This document shows positions 51,880 through 64,000 of a stretch of 64,000 nucleotides of DNA, piece by piece. Numbering within the stretch: the first letter of the stretch is position 1; every line of letters begins with the position of its first letter. Below the pieces are notes generated by a model, which was given only the letters and a program-made list of their open reading frames with translations, was not told the origin of the DNA and did no database searches. The stretch is from Pomphorhynchus laevis (lineage: Eukaryota > Acanthocephala > Palaeacanthocephala > Echinorhynchida > Pomphorhynchidae): contig WNNJ02003752.1 of assembly GCA_012934845.2 (NCBI GenBank), forward strand, positions 1 through 64,000, read 5' to 3'. The position numbers and the translations under genes were made by a program.

Positions 51880-54005
51880 AATGTGCAGCAACGAACCACA
51901 TGTGCGGTGCTTCAAAAGATTCAACAAAACTCTTATTTTCTAACGCACTTCCTACCAAACAAAGCAAGGTTAGTGCATATCTTCCTAACTATTTTGCTTC
52001 AAACACGTAAGAAGAACTTACTCCTGTGCCGAAATTAGTCAATCCGGTACTTGTGAATTGTCTGCAACCCTTTGAAAGAAGATCTCTATTTGATATTTTT
52101 TTCAGAGATTTCTTTAAATTATTTAAAAGTAGTATTATATACAATTCTGTCAAATGTTTCGAGTCTGGAATCAGAATTTCGTTTTGTGTGCCTGATCTGG
52201 CCTCTGAATACTTCGGTTATTTTGAAAGTTTTCTAACAAAATATGGTTAAACGACATATAAGCCCATTCAAGCTTCCCTTAAATTATCGAAATTTCCTCT
52301 TACGCAACGGATGATGATCTAAAAGATTTTAAGGATACGTTCAAAGTTTACAACGTTCGACTCATTATGGGGAAGAATAGAGAGCCACTTCTGGTGACCT
52401 TCAGCTCCTCTTCCGTTGACCAGGTCCATTGGCTGAATAACAGTAAATTCAATTCATTTCTTGGTTACAATATATCATTTCCAATGTATAATGCCGGCGA
52501 CCTTACGTTTATCTACTGCAACGGATGTCACTAGTATGGGCACCGGGCCTTCACTTGTTCCAGTCCCAGTACATGCGGGGTATGTGGCTCCAGAGATGAA
52601 GATGATGGAAAATGATCTCTTTTCCCACGGTATTCGAATTGCGGTGGCTCGCCACCGGCTTGGTCAAGGAGATGCCTTATATTCAAGGCTTACAAACAGA
52701 GGCTCATGTTTGTACCGGCTCGTCCACCAGACTCTGCTGATGCCTTAATCTATAAAGTGCCCAGAATGACAAATGGTGACATTTTGAAATTTATGGATGC
52801 AAGACTGCAAACATTTGAAGACAGATTTCAATCACTCATTGTTCTTGATACAAAAGATAGAGGAGTCCGGTTCTCCTCCAACATTCAGTACGTTAAAGTC
52901 CAAAAAACCCAGTCTCTAAAATCACCTAGGCCTAAACAGAGTTTAGCTTATCTTAAACTAGAAAAAAGATCTAACTTGCTGGGATATTGCCTCTACGGGA
53001 AATGATGACATTGCGGGTGGGGAAGTGTCTTCTCATGGCGGCGCGGGGAGTGCGAAGGGCAACCTTCTCTCTCCTGGCTCCTGCTAGGAGTAGGCAATCC
53101 CACTCCGGCTAACTTAACACAATGCAAAGTAATTAAAATCATTTTTCACTGAATATCCTTCAGTGGAATTCGGGAGATGATCCTGCCCTTTCCTTTTATC
53201 TGGTAGAGATGCAGATGCTATAGTCTTTCAGTATACGTAGTTGATCTGTCTCCCCTAGGACATTACTCGATTTATCCCTAAGCACATATACACCTACTAT
53301 ACTCGTACAAATCCCCTCCTCACTCTTCTTCATCTCAAGGTCTTTAAACCCTAGTTGAATGCTCCTTAACATCGTCCCTCGTTTGACAACTATTCTTGTC
53401 CAGCCCTGTATTGTTTAGCAATATCACTTTGTAATAACGGTGAATGTATAAGTATAGCCAATATCTATATTAGGAAAGGGGAAATTCACCATAGCCGTAA
53501 GCTCCTGGACTGTAGTTTGAGTAGTGGCTATATAATGTTACTCGGTGACATCAACGACAGAACTGGTCGTTGGATTAGTGCAGCACTCCGAAGAGTCAGA
53601 AACGACTACCTTATTCACAAGCCACCGTTCCCCCACCTTTCATTGCTCAACAACTAATTCAATCATCGACATATTACTGCTTGATAAGAAATGGTTGTTG
53701 AAACCCATCTGTACTGAGCAGTCGCGACAACATCAGACCACCTCTCATGACCTAATTCGCCTACGGATTGAGGAAGATTCGTTGCTTAGAAAGAGGTTTC
53801 ACTTTGATCCCATCAGAGTGGCCTTCTTCCCCAGAATTGGTAATGAGAGTTTGACCGAATTTAATTCCTATCTCTCATCGCAAGCTACCGCGCTGCTTTC
53901 GACTACTTACAAAGACGATCAAAGAAGATAAGTGACAGTCACAATGCTTTTAGTCTCACCATCCGATGTAGCCGGCATCAATATTAGTCGTAGAATTTTT
54001 TACGA
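51880..54005 (+). pseudogene. LINE family 1, copy B (internally deleted, 3'-truncated)
   Basis: ORF1 pieces at 52,026-53,005 (LLVNCLQPFERRSLFDIFFR-like start, then SIIYNSVKCFESGIRISFCV). ORF2 opens at about 53,120 with a broken endonuclease; LLDKKWLLKPICTEQSRQHQ and DLIRLRIEEDSLLRKRFHFD mark the linker (53,545-53,931). Right after STTYK the frame jumps to DDQRR, about 470 bp further along in copy A, then stops near 54,005 within RRIF. So it has an internal deletion and has lost the RT catalytic region. Confidence 0.82.
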
Positions 54006-54239
54006 CTAAGAACCGCTTTTGATAATTAACGCTTTGATAAGTTGATTAATAGTAAAAGCTTAAATACATCAATAATAAATATTTGGAAATGCTGCATATA
54101 CATATATAGGTAAATATTGCATAAACATACCAAATATATGTATATGGTACATACATATAAAGACCATATACATATATACCATGTGATATTAGCCATATTC
54201 GATATCAAAATGTTAGCGCATGAATTTAGTTAAACGGAA

Positions 54240-56480
54240 CAAATAATATCTTTGTTCTTGCAATTGATATCAATACTGAAAGCGAAAATATTTACATTTT
54301 AGTAGAAAATAATTCCGACATTAAAAATAAAAGCAATAGAGTCTGTCAATTTGCTCGCGGAAACTGACAAGTCTAAATTCGAAATATTAAATATAAAATA
54401 TGATAATTATAATAATTACAAAATTCAAACGTCTAAATTAATCACTCAAGTGCTCATTTGGCAGGTGTCAGGGATAATCAATACTTATTTTGGAAAACTT
54501 ATATATTAGATAAAATTAGAGAGAAAATGAAAATAACAAACAATTATAAAAGGAAAGATAAAATTAATAAAGATATGCATACAGAACTTACTAAATTAAA
54601 GGATAACTATATAATAGCAACTTATGATAAAGCTAGTAATTAACTTTGTCTTCATATGCAAAAAGCTTTATTATGATATACTAATGAAAGAGATTAATTT
54701 TATTGATTAAAATGTAAATCCAACATATGAACGTAGTGAGTTGAGTTTAGAAACAATTATTACAAGTCATTGTTCTATAATGGATAAAAAGGGTATAAAG
54801 GTTGAATCAGATAATAAAACTATACCTGTATTATATTGGAATCCAAAATTACATAAAAATCCAATAAAACCTGGGTTCATATGTAGTGCGTTTAGATGTA
54901 CATTAAAACCACTTTCTGTTTGTATGAATAAAATACTTACAGTAATTAAAGCACACTTCAAAAAATATTGTAGGATAATCGAAATTAATACTGGTATAAA
55001 ACGCTATTTCAGTATTAATTCTACAAAAGAATTTTTAGAACACACGAAAAGAATAAATTTTTAGAATACACGAATGCATAAATTTTTACAACTTTTTAAA
55101 CGATTTAAAGCGTACGATTTAGCAGATATTAAAGATGCATTAGAAAAGTTAATTAATCTTAACTATAAAACACTATTTCAGTATTAATTCCACAAAAGAA
55201 TTTTTAGAACAGACAAAAGGAATAAATTTTCAAAATATAAATACATACGATTTTAGTACGCTTTATACAAATCTAGATTTGAGTAGATATTAAAGAAGCG
55301 TTAGTAAAATTAATTAATTTTATATTCGGAAAAAGATATACATATATATGTTATAATAATTATAACGCCTATCTAACAAAAATTAAACCATCAAGTAAAT
55401 ATAAATATATGGATAAAATTGAATTAATAGAATCCTTAAATATTTTGATAAATCAAAATTATTTAAAAGTAGGGACATCTATATTTAGACAAGTAAAAGG
55501 TGTTCCAATGGGTGGTAATAGTAGCCCAATTATAGCTGACTTGTTTTTAAGCTTTATAGAATATGAATTTGTTCATAACTGTTTAAAAACTAAATCTAAA
55601 TTATATAAAGATATGAAATATATGTTTCGATATATTGATGATATACGTGTATTTAATTCTAGCAATTTTTATTCAATAAGTGAACAAATTTATTCAGATA
55701 GCCTTATTGTTAATAAAACCAATATTAATGATAAAGAAGGTATATATCTAAATATGCACAAGAAACATATTTTTGCATGAGCATTCATGCATACCATATA
55801 CTATAAAATATAATACATTAAATAATGAAATTTTAAGAATTGCAACAATATGTAATAATATTGAATTTCCTTCAAAATCATTTAAATAATTTAATATATG
55901 CATATTTTAAACTAGGTTACTATAAAAATACCATCAAACAGAAAATAGTAAAATATATAAATCAACACTAATATTAAAAATAAATTTAAAATCAATAGCG
56001 GAAAATTTTTATTTACTTTGCATTAGAATAAGATACTCGATAATCAAATTTCATCAGAGGAAATACGTCCCTAACACGTATATATACGTGTTTTATACGT
56101 ATATATTTTTAACTGTTTAAAAAATAAATCTAAAGTGACCAAAACTAAAGTGACTAATATTGATGATAAATACGCTATATATCTAGATTACCATATATGA
56201 TTATGATTATATATGATTTATGATTACCAATTTATGATTACCATATAATATAAAAATAATACATTAAATAATGAAATTTTAAGAATTGCAACAATATGCA
56301 ACGATATTGGCTTTCTTAAAAAACATTTAAATAATTTAATAGATACATATTTTAAACTAGGTTTTTATAAAAATAACATCAAGCAGCAAATAGTAAAATA
56401 TATAAATCAGCACAATAATATTAAAAATAAATTTAAAAATTATGTTAATGGAATAATAATTTTAATAACTTTAACAATTA
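54240..56480 (+). pseudogene. Penelope-like element, reverse transcriptase part
   Basis: Plus-strand pieces: KDNYIIATYDKAS (54,590) resembling the 'ADKGN' entry block; IPVLYWNPKLHKNPIKPGF (54,805-54,860), the Penelope 'P-x-x-Y-x-x-P-K-x-H-K' motif; KVGTSIFRQVKGVPMGGNSS then PIIADLFLSF (55,460-55,560); and FRYIDDI (55,625-55,650), the catalytic box. A 100-bp stretch including FSINSTKEFLE is duplicated (55,000-55,040 and 55,160-55,205), and the C-terminal/3' words (ATTTTAAACTAGGTT) occur twice, at about 55,900 and 56,350. Several stops and the duplications make it inactive. No GIY-YIG domain is seen here. Much more AT-biased in codon use than the LINEs on either side. Confidence 0.8.
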
Positions 56481-57330
56481 ATATTTTAATTTTTTAATTT
56501 AATAATTTCAATAAAAATTTTAGATAAGGTGATTTATCAGCAAATAATAATGGCACAAATTTAGATATTTCTACTCATTACAGTTGTATTAGACTAAATT
56601 TAAAGTTCTACTTTCACCGATAGTGTAAATATGAACATTTAATATCTCGATAATTTGTGTTTATCTTACGAAATGTGTGCATATATATGGCAGCATAAAA
56701 ACATGCCTTCTAAAAATTTGTGACAGTGCTATGATTTTCCAAATCTAATAATACCAATTGCATTTAACTTAAGAGTACTTTCTTAATAAAGCATAATATT
56801 AATCAAGGGATATTGAAAAATCATAAATTATTTCAAAACTATGTGTTCTGCTCACCTTTAATAACAGAATAAATTTTCTCTGTTGAATGTTATATATAAA
56901 ATACAAGCTGTCATCTGTCTAGATATCGTGAACGCACTATTATGACAACTTCGATCAACTGCGGAAGTCCCTTGTAAACTACAGATGATTTTATCTAAAG
57001 GACCTAATAGTATTTATTGTTATAAAATGCATACAGAGGTGACTAAAATGCAGGACATTCAACAATTTTCATTTGGACTGCAATATTCTATAATTTAACT
57101 CGTTCACGATAAGAAATGCTTCGTCATAATCTCTTTCAAAACTCATTCGCTGTCACAACTGGATGAGCAACTATTTGAAAGGAAAATACATTTTACAAAA
57201 TTATGTAAGCACAAATGTTGTTCCAACTAAACCGGTGATGTAACGAGTGCAATCATCAGGTATGACATTTTTTCATTATACTGAAATGACATGCTTCAAT
57301 TACTGAAAGCGTATTCTATAAAAATTCCGC
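56481..57330. other. AT-rich spacer between PLE and LINE copy C
   Basis: No coding signal; moderately AT-rich. The LINE copy C 5' untranslated region probably begins in 57,000-57,330, but I cannot place its start because copies A and B differ there. Confidence 0.4.
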
Positions 57331-59226
57331 TGACTCGCTGCATGCATTTTTGAAAAAGTCAAATGACTCAAATTTAGCATGTCGGAGCGTTCAAAGAACT
57401 CAATGAAAACTAATTTTCCTGCTAATGCAATAAACGAGGTAGGTGAAGATTTAGGTTCTCTTGAATATATTCCGGAGGGTAAACTTCCCCCGGTACCAAA
57501 ATTATCCAACCTGGTGATTCATCAGACTTTTGGTGCCTCTGGAAAGGCAGAACATGTTCAATGTTTTTATAAGAGGCTTTGCCCATCGATTTAAAAAAAG
57601 AGTATTGTTCAATGCGATTAAATATTATGAATCTGAGATTAAAATCTCATTCTGCACTCCTGATCTTGCAATGTCGTACGTAGACTACTTTAAAAAAGAG
57701 CATTCGGAACAAGGTATAATTGCTTCCAAACCAATCCTGGCAACAATAAAGATAAATAATATGCCCACATACATTTCAGAAGAAGATATATCAGCCCTAG
57801 AAACTGATTACAAAATCTCTAACGTGCGCTTTATAAAAGGGATTAAAGGCTTCCCCATTCCCGTGGCGTTCTGCAATGCCCCGGTTGATGAAGCTCTAAA
57901 ACTATCGATTTCGACATGCAATCCTTTTATGGGGTATAATTTGAGATTTTCAATAATCGAAACCGACTCACTAACGTACCCTCACTGCAACAATTGTCAT
58001 CAGTGGGGCATTGGTCCACTGGATGTTCTTTACCACATAAGTGCGGCGTGTGTGGTATAACTGCTATACATCCTGAGAAGTGCGAAAGTAAGCCATTTTG
58101 CGCAAACTGCGGTGGTGAGCACCCCGCATGGTCAAAAAAGTGTAAAATCTTTAAGGCGTACCAAAAGAGACACAGGGGTGTGACAGCAAAACCGACTAGC
58201 TTCGTGGAAGCTGTCTCGTCTAACAAGAAAGACGACAGGATGCCGGACACGGAAATTCTTAAACTTATTGAAATGCAGCATCAGGCATCAATGATTCAAC
58301 TTGAAAAATTGGTCCAAAAATTGGTGGGTCAATTAGCGGAATCCTTCCGTTCTCCTCCTTCTGGGAAGACCAACAATATTAAGAAGCCACCAAAATCTAA
58401 GAAACGAAACGGGTCAGCGCTGAGCATAGCCGCTCTGAAGCTTGCTCGGAAGGATTCGATCTGGGCTATGGCTAACGAGGGAAATGAAGATATCGCCCGT
58501 GGGCAAGCGACTCCATTTGTCGTGACGGGAAGCGGTAAAGGCGACCTTTCCGCCTCTAGTTGCGACTAGGTGGAGGGCGTCCCACTTCGGTAACACTTAC
58601 GCAATGGGAAGTAATCAAGGACCTTTTTCACTGAATATCCTTCAGTGGAATTCGGGAGGTGCTTCCGCCCTTAGCCTTCTATCTGGTAGAGATGCAGATG
58701 TTATAGTCCTTCAGGAGACGCGGTCTATCCGTCTCCCCCAGGATATTACTCGATTTATCCCTAAGCACATATACACCCACTTTACTCCTTACATAACCCC
58801 CTCACTCCTCTTCATCACAAGGTCTTTTATCCTTAGTAAAAAGCTCCTTAAGATCATCCCTCCTATTAAACTACTCTTGTCCAGCCCTATCTTGTTTAGC
58901 TATATCACTTTGTAAGAACGGTAAGCGTATAAGCATAGCCAATGTCTATATTCGGCCAGGAGAAATTCACAAGAACCGTGACCTCCTGGATCAAATATTG
59001 GGGAGCGGTTATGACATGTTACTTGGTGACTTCAACGACAGAACTGGTCGTTGGATTAATGCAGCACTCCGCAGAGCAAGGATCGACTATCTTATTCATA
59101 AACCACCTTCCCCAACCTTTCATTGCTCTACAACAAATTCTCTCCTCGACATATTACTGCTACATAAGATGTAGTTGTTGAAACCCATTTGCACCGAGCA
59201 GTCGCGTCAACAACAGATCACCTCTC
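57330..59226 (+). pseudogene. LINE family 1, copy C, 5' part (ORF1 and endonuclease)
   Basis: ORF1 (57,379-58,569) is in three overlapping frames: an N-terminal piece; 57,530-58,060 with FIRGFAHRFKKRVLFNAIKY and MGYNLRFSIIETD; and 58,030-58,569 with knuckles CGVCG...HPEKC and CANCGGEHPAWSKKC, then a lysine-rich tail with KKPPKSKKRNG. ORF2 starts at ATG 58,604: FSLNILQWNSGGASALSLL and ADVIVLQETRS, the endonuclease opening; later LLGDFNDRTGRW near 59,015 is the D-F-N active-site block. A frame change after FIPKHIY and a stop near 59,172 break it. It is interrupted at 59,227 by the LTR element and resumes at 62,552. Confidence 0.85.
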
Positions 59227-59441
59227 TGTAATGTATGAACGAATACAAATGGCACAAAGCAACGTTTCGCCATGCAGATGCAACTTATTGATGTTCCGCT
59301 TCTTTGTTACACGACCACTGTCGTATGCTGATCGGCGGTGATTGTAGTATTACTTAATCATTACAGAATTGCTTATAAAACACTACTTGTTGCTTTCAAA
59401 ACAGTTTTTCGTGTTTTGTGCTGTTGACTAAAAAGCTTCCA
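59227..59441 (+). repeat. 5' LTR of the gypsy-type element
   Basis: 215 bp, starting TGTAATG and ending TTCCA (TG...CA ends). Base-for-base the same as 62,337-62,551 on my reading. Confidence 0.92.
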
Positions 59442-62336
59442 TTTGTATTTCATTTTAAATGATCAATGAAAACGTTACAAATGGCGACGAGGGTGAGATA
59501 CCCAGTAAGGGTGAGCTCTTATCATTGTTGTGGAAGCAAGAGGAAGAAAACAAAACACACATGCAGACTATGAAGATGTTGTTAGAAGATAGACAAGGAA
59601 ACTCAAAAAGCCAACCGGTATTATTTCGAAAATTTCTTGAAGATGAAGAACCATGGTCCGGATATTATGGCCAATTTATGCATCACGTGAACGCTATGAA
59701 ATATATGGACGATAAAGATCGGAAAGAGATTCTACTAGCATCTATTGGACCACAAGCATATGGGCTGCTCAAGAAATTAATACCTACGATTGCTGAAGAA
59801 AACACAACTTACACTCGCATTGTTGAAACGCTAGACCGTCATTACCGGAAGACTTCATATTGTAGCAGCGCGATACGAATTTGCAACGATCGATATGAAG
59901 CCGGGGCAGAATTATGCACAGTGGATCGCAGAAGCCAGAGGTCTAGCTAACAAATGCCGCTTCTTCTCTCCTACTATAGAAAACGAGGCCCAAGCGGTAG
60001 ACGAGCGGTTAAGAGACTTGATTATCGCACGCACACCTCACGAAGAAGTCAGAAGGACAGCACTTCGTCTCCCAAATCCGACGTTGGACGAGGTCATTAA
60101 TATAGCCACTACATTTGAGATGACTCGAGCCACTACAATGTTGTTGCAACGAAACGATAGTGCGCAACACAAATCATTCGAGAATGACGTGCATCAAATG
60201 ACAAAGATTCCACAAAGAACCAAATGCAATCGTTGTGGGTTGGTGCATCTACCGAATGCGAAATGTGTGGCAAGAGATGGTAAATGTTACAAATGTAACC
60301 GAAAAGGGCATTACGCACGATGTTGCCGATCTCGTAATAGTACTCGAGTCGTACACGACCTTATAGAAGACGATTTTGAAGAGGACGACAAACTGGGAAT
60401 TGCTCAATTGAGGATACATCATCAGGAAATTAATGAAATAAATAGAGGAGAAGACTACCCTCAAATTATAGTAAAGTTGAATGGCCTAGAAGTAGCCATG
60501 GAATATGACACGGGAGCAGCAGTATCAACGGTACCAAGTTCAGTTTGGAACCAGTTGAAATGTCCTAGTCTGATTTCAGCAAGGTGGCTAAGAAGCTACA
60601 CTGGCGACAAAATACGCACATTAGGAAGATGCCAGGTATCGGTAGAGTTAAATAATAAGATAGCAAATTTGGAGGTAGAAGTCATTAACACCGACAATCA
60701 TGCGTTGTTCGGTCGACCCTGGATCAAAGCATTTAATTTGGAATGGCCAAGTGTAGTTCATATTAAACAGATTCAAGAAGATCTAAGCCAGCAAGCAATC
60801 CGAGAAATTTTACAACCATTCGCGCATCTGTTTGAAACCCGCGTTGGAGTTATCAAAGGTTTCAAGGTAAAGATTGTAATCAGCAGACAGGCATCGCCAC
60901 GCATAGTGCCCAACAGAAGAATTCCCATATCGCTTAAAGATAAGACGATCGCCGAAATTGAACGGTTGTGCAAAGAGGAAATTTTGGAGCCAGTGCATGC
61001 CGATCGTGACAACATTGAATGGTCTACACCGCTTGTTATAGTTCGTAAGAAAGATGGCAACATACGGATTTGTGCGGATTTTCGAGTGACTATTAACCCA
61101 TTCCTGTCGATTGAGTCGTATGAAATGCCAACCTTTGACTCAATAATGCTGACCATTGCAGGATCTCACTGGTACTCGAAAATCGACCTCAGAGATGCAT
61201 ATTTGCAAATGGAAGTGTCGGAAGAATGTAGGCATTTACTCACGGTATCAACACCATTAGGTTTCTATCGGTATCGGCGGTTGCCATTCGGATTGTCGAT
61301 TAGTCCAGCTATTTTTCAAAGATATATGTCCAATTTGATGATGGGAATTAATGGAGTGGCCACGTACTTAGACGATATTTTGATCGGAACGCATACAAAG
61401 GAGGAACATATGATGCAATTACATAGAGTGATGAAGAGACTATCTAAAGCGAATATTCACATTAGGTCTGACAAGTGCGTTTTTTGTAAGGAGAAGATTG
61501 ACTTCCTTGGCCACCAGTTAGGGCAAAATCAGATATTACCATCACCGTCAAAGATAACGGCAATTCAAAATATGGAACGCCCGCAGAATAAAACACAATT
61601 AAGATCCTTCTTAGGCGCAGTTTCCTTTCTGGACAGATTTTTACCACGACTGAGATGGAGTTGCATAGACTTATATAATCTTACGGGCAAGAACACACGA
61701 TGGCGGTGGGATACTAGTCATGAAGAAAGCTGGGATTTAATAAAGAAAACATTATCGGACGCAAAAATACTAGTACCCTATAATGGGAAGTCGAATTTAA
61801 AATTAGCATGTGATGCCTCTGAATATGGTGTTGGGTCGGTATTATTGCAGGAAGAGAAAATGGGGTATAAACCAGTAGCATATGCATCGCGTATACTCCA
61901 AACAGCGGAAAAGCAATATTCACAAATCGACAAGGAAGCGCTCGCATTGATATTCGGAATACGCAAATTTCATCAATACATAGCGGGCCGCAAATTTATC
62001 ATTGAAACTGATCACAAGCCGTTGCAACACATATTTGGTGAAAAGCGAAACCTACAAAAGACAGTTAATCATCGTTTGGTACGCTGGGCGACAATTCTAA
62101 ACCAGTACAACTATACACTGCAATTTATAAAAGGAAGTGAGAACACGTTAGCGGATATGTTATCACGTTTACCACAACAAGAAAGTACACAAACTAAAGG
62201 CGATGATGATCCGGTAATAGTACGAGAATGGACCACATAATGATTCGAATCAAGCTATTACCGTATTGAGACAAAGCGAAAGAAAACGCACACGACCAGA
62301 AAGATTTGGAGCAAGTAGGCCGTGGTGAAGAGGTGA

Positions 62337-62551
62337 TGTAATGTATGAACGAATACAAATGGCACAAAGCAACGTTTCGCCATGCAGATGCAACTTATTG
62401 ATGTTCCGCTTCTTTGTTACACGACCACTGTCGTATGCTGATCGGCGGTGATTGTAGTATTACTTAATCATTACAGAATTGCTTATAAAACACTACTTGT
62501 TGCTTTCAAAACAGTTTTTCGTGTTTTGTGCTGTTGACTAAAAAGCTTCCA
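62337..62551 (+). repeat. 3' LTR of the gypsy-type element
   Basis: 215 bp, identical to 59,227-59,441. Preceded by a purine-rich stretch (GGTGAAGAGGTGA) in the position of a polypurine tract. Confidence 0.92.
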
Positions 62552-64000
62552 TAGAGGACGATACGTTGCTTAGAAGAAGGTTTAACTTTGATCCTATTAG
62601 AGTGGCCTTCTTTCAGGCAGCTATCCAACTCTTCCCCATAATTGGAATTGAGAGTTTGACCGAATTTAATTCCTACCTCTCATCGCAAGCTACCGCGATC
62701 CTTTCGACTACCTATAAAGGTCGAATATACAATCCTACTCCAACAAAGCTCAAGGTCCTAGCTAAAATGTTGCACCTTCCCAATCTCTCTGTTTCCGCCA
62801 GACATATCCTCTCGAATGAATATTGGAGCTCTAGATATAGGCTCCAGCTGAGCAGGGATAGGGCAAGCATTGCTCACCAAAACCCTTCTCAGGCTTCCTT
62901 CTGGAAGATATTCAAGAAGGAGAAGTTTGTTTGCTGGAAGGATAGAGCCTTGGTTTGGATTGGTAGCATAGGCCTTGACAAAGTTTTAGAGGAGTCACTT
63001 TCCTTACATAATTATAGAGCTACTCATTCTCCCCAACCAATCCCGTCTTGGATGTGACTTCAGGAGTAGGGACTTATCTGTTACAGATATCCTTAACTCC
63101 TGGGACCACTCCCGGGCACCCTCAAATCCCAAGCCCCACTCTTTACTCAGGTCTGTCAGCTTTTGACATACAGTCATAGAGAGGAGGTCGCCATCACAAT
63201 GCTATTAGACTCCCATTTCGACATAGCGGACATCAACATCAGCCGTCGAGTTTTTTTTTACCTAAAACGAGATTAATCACTTGTCCTAAAGATCTGCGGC
63301 CCATCTCGATTCAAAACGCACTTATATCCATATACGAGAAAGCGCTTGCGCGTATAATCTGCGTTCATTTATGTAGGCGCAATTTGATCCCACCGAGTTT
63401 TCATGGGTTTGTCAAAGGGCGCTTGGTATATTCAGAAATTGGTGATGTGCATCAGTTTTGTCAGGATAATAGTCATCAGCTTGCTGTGGCTGTTTTTCTT
63501 GATTTTTCAGCTGCATTTGACTGGATCTCCATTCCCTTCGTTATCTCCTCTCTTAGGTCCCTCGGGTTTCCTGCGAGAATTGTTAACAGGGTGGAGATAT
63601 TGTTGTACACCAAGCGGTTCTACTATGAAGACGACCCTGATGCGCGTCAGTTCTACCCTATTACAGGTGTACCTCAAGGATCCCCACTTTCTCCTATCTT
63701 ATATCTTGCTGCATCCATTGTATTATTCAAGAATTTTAAACGTGATCAACATCTAGTGGTATATGCTGATGATACCACAGCCTTGTTCTCTGGACGCAGG
63801 TGCAAAGATGTAATCTCTGACATCAGCCGTTTCTTTTTAAGATTAAAAGATCAGTTGCCCCCATCCAATCTTATTTTAAACTCCTATAAATCACAGGTGG
63901 TTGTCTTTAATGGCGTTCCTGACACCAAAAAGAAACTTAAGAGACTAGCACTCTCTACACTCTCCTCCATTTTGCAGCATCAACCACTCCCCATCTTCAC
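62552..64000 (+). pseudogene. LINE family 1, copy C, 3' part (reverse transcriptase, runs off window)
   Basis: Continues the LINE ORF2 interrupted at 59,226. 62,566-63,057 encodes RRRFNFDPIRVAFFQAAIQ through SRDRASIAHQNP. After frame changes near 63,060-63,280 come PSFHGFVKG-like sequence (63,395), SAAF (63,510), YPITGVPQGSPLSPILYLA (63,655-63,712) and VVYADDTTAL (63,757-63,787). The catalytic YADD and PQGS motifs are intact, unlike copy A. It shares with copy D the same rearranged stretch before the RT core (TTTTACCTAAAACGAGATT), so C and D are one subfamily. The 3' end is outside the window. Confidence 0.85.

Larger units (their letters stand above)
59227..62551 (+). mobile_element. Ty3/gypsy-type LTR element nested in LINE copy C
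   Basis: A compact LTR retroelement with 215-bp terminal repeats. Parts recognised in order: gag region (from about 59,459), two zinc knuckles (near 60,222-60,262 and 60,286-60,327), protease with DTG (about 60,508), reverse transcriptase with YLDD (about 61,366) and RNase H (about 61,780-62,170). The closest family type is the Ty3/gypsy group common in insects. The LTRs look identical over their length, so the insertion is young. The copy is broken, with about two breaks. It inserted into LINE copy C; the LINE resumes at 62,552 with roughly 21 bases of LINE sequence absent at the junction and no target-site duplication visible. Confidence 0.9.

Noticed and set aside
59227-62551. Idea that the LTR-bearing element is an endogenous retrovirus with an envelope gene
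   Set aside because: No envelope-like frame is present; the parts seen fit a Ty3/gypsy-type LTR retrotransposon.

Overview
The window is strongly AT-rich eukaryotic nuclear DNA, most likely from an arthropod (probably an insect). The evidence is a multi-exon gene with GT-AG introns, several retroelement classes typical of arthropods, long AT satellite arrays, and no bacterial gene organisation. I see no tRNA, rRNA or CRISPR array.

The one clear host gene runs right to left over about 35 kb (37,704 down to about 2,537). It encodes a DUF389-family multipass membrane protein. I could place 13 exons with splice signals, and wherever neighbours can be compared their phases agree. The family signatures NSSVVIVASMLISPLM followed by GPILA, and SLVGVAISASLLPPAVN, are intact. 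One short exon between 27,384 and 24,744 was not found, and the reading frame of the last exon is ambiguous. Two introns are only 44 and 50 nt, while others reach 7-9 kb because they are packed with repeats.

Layout: 1-235 is a GC-richer fragment carrying a hammerhead-ribozyme-like fold. 1,651-2,029 is a large perfect inverted repeat. 2,537-5,402 holds the 3' exons. 5,690-9,290 is a 154-bp tandem satellite inside an intron. 11,356-11,880 is a duplicated AT unit carrying a GC-rich insert with a target-site duplication. 12,480-15,125 holds a decayed LINE and a Penelope-like (PLE) fragment ending in a hammerhead-like motif. 15,394-15,673 has two exons. 18,415-22,077 is an inverted-repeat cassette holding a LINE and a PLE fragment. 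22.8-28.6 kb has more exons. 28.6-37.6 kb is intron 1, with a CR1/L2-like LINE and an R2-superfamily-like (restriction-like endonuclease) retroelement. 37.7-47.4 kb is mostly featureless AT-rich upstream DNA, but it carries a 186-bp insert (42,657-42,842) flanked by a 10-bp duplication and containing a complete hammerhead ribozyme fold on the minus strand.

From 47.4 kb to the end the sequence is a retroelement cluster: a PLE endonuclease fragment between inverted repeats, three same-orientation copies of one two-ORF LINE family (copies A, B, C; copy D is at 18.9-20.8 kb), a PLE reverse transcriptase, and a young Ty3/gypsy-type LTR element nested in LINE copy C. Its two LTRs look identical, and a short stretch of the LINE is lost at the insertion point instead of being duplicated.

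The most interesting signals are the small self-cleaving-RNA candidates (42,682-42,762 minus; 65-154 plus; 15,071-15,107 plus). They sit in three unrelated-looking repeat contexts within one window.
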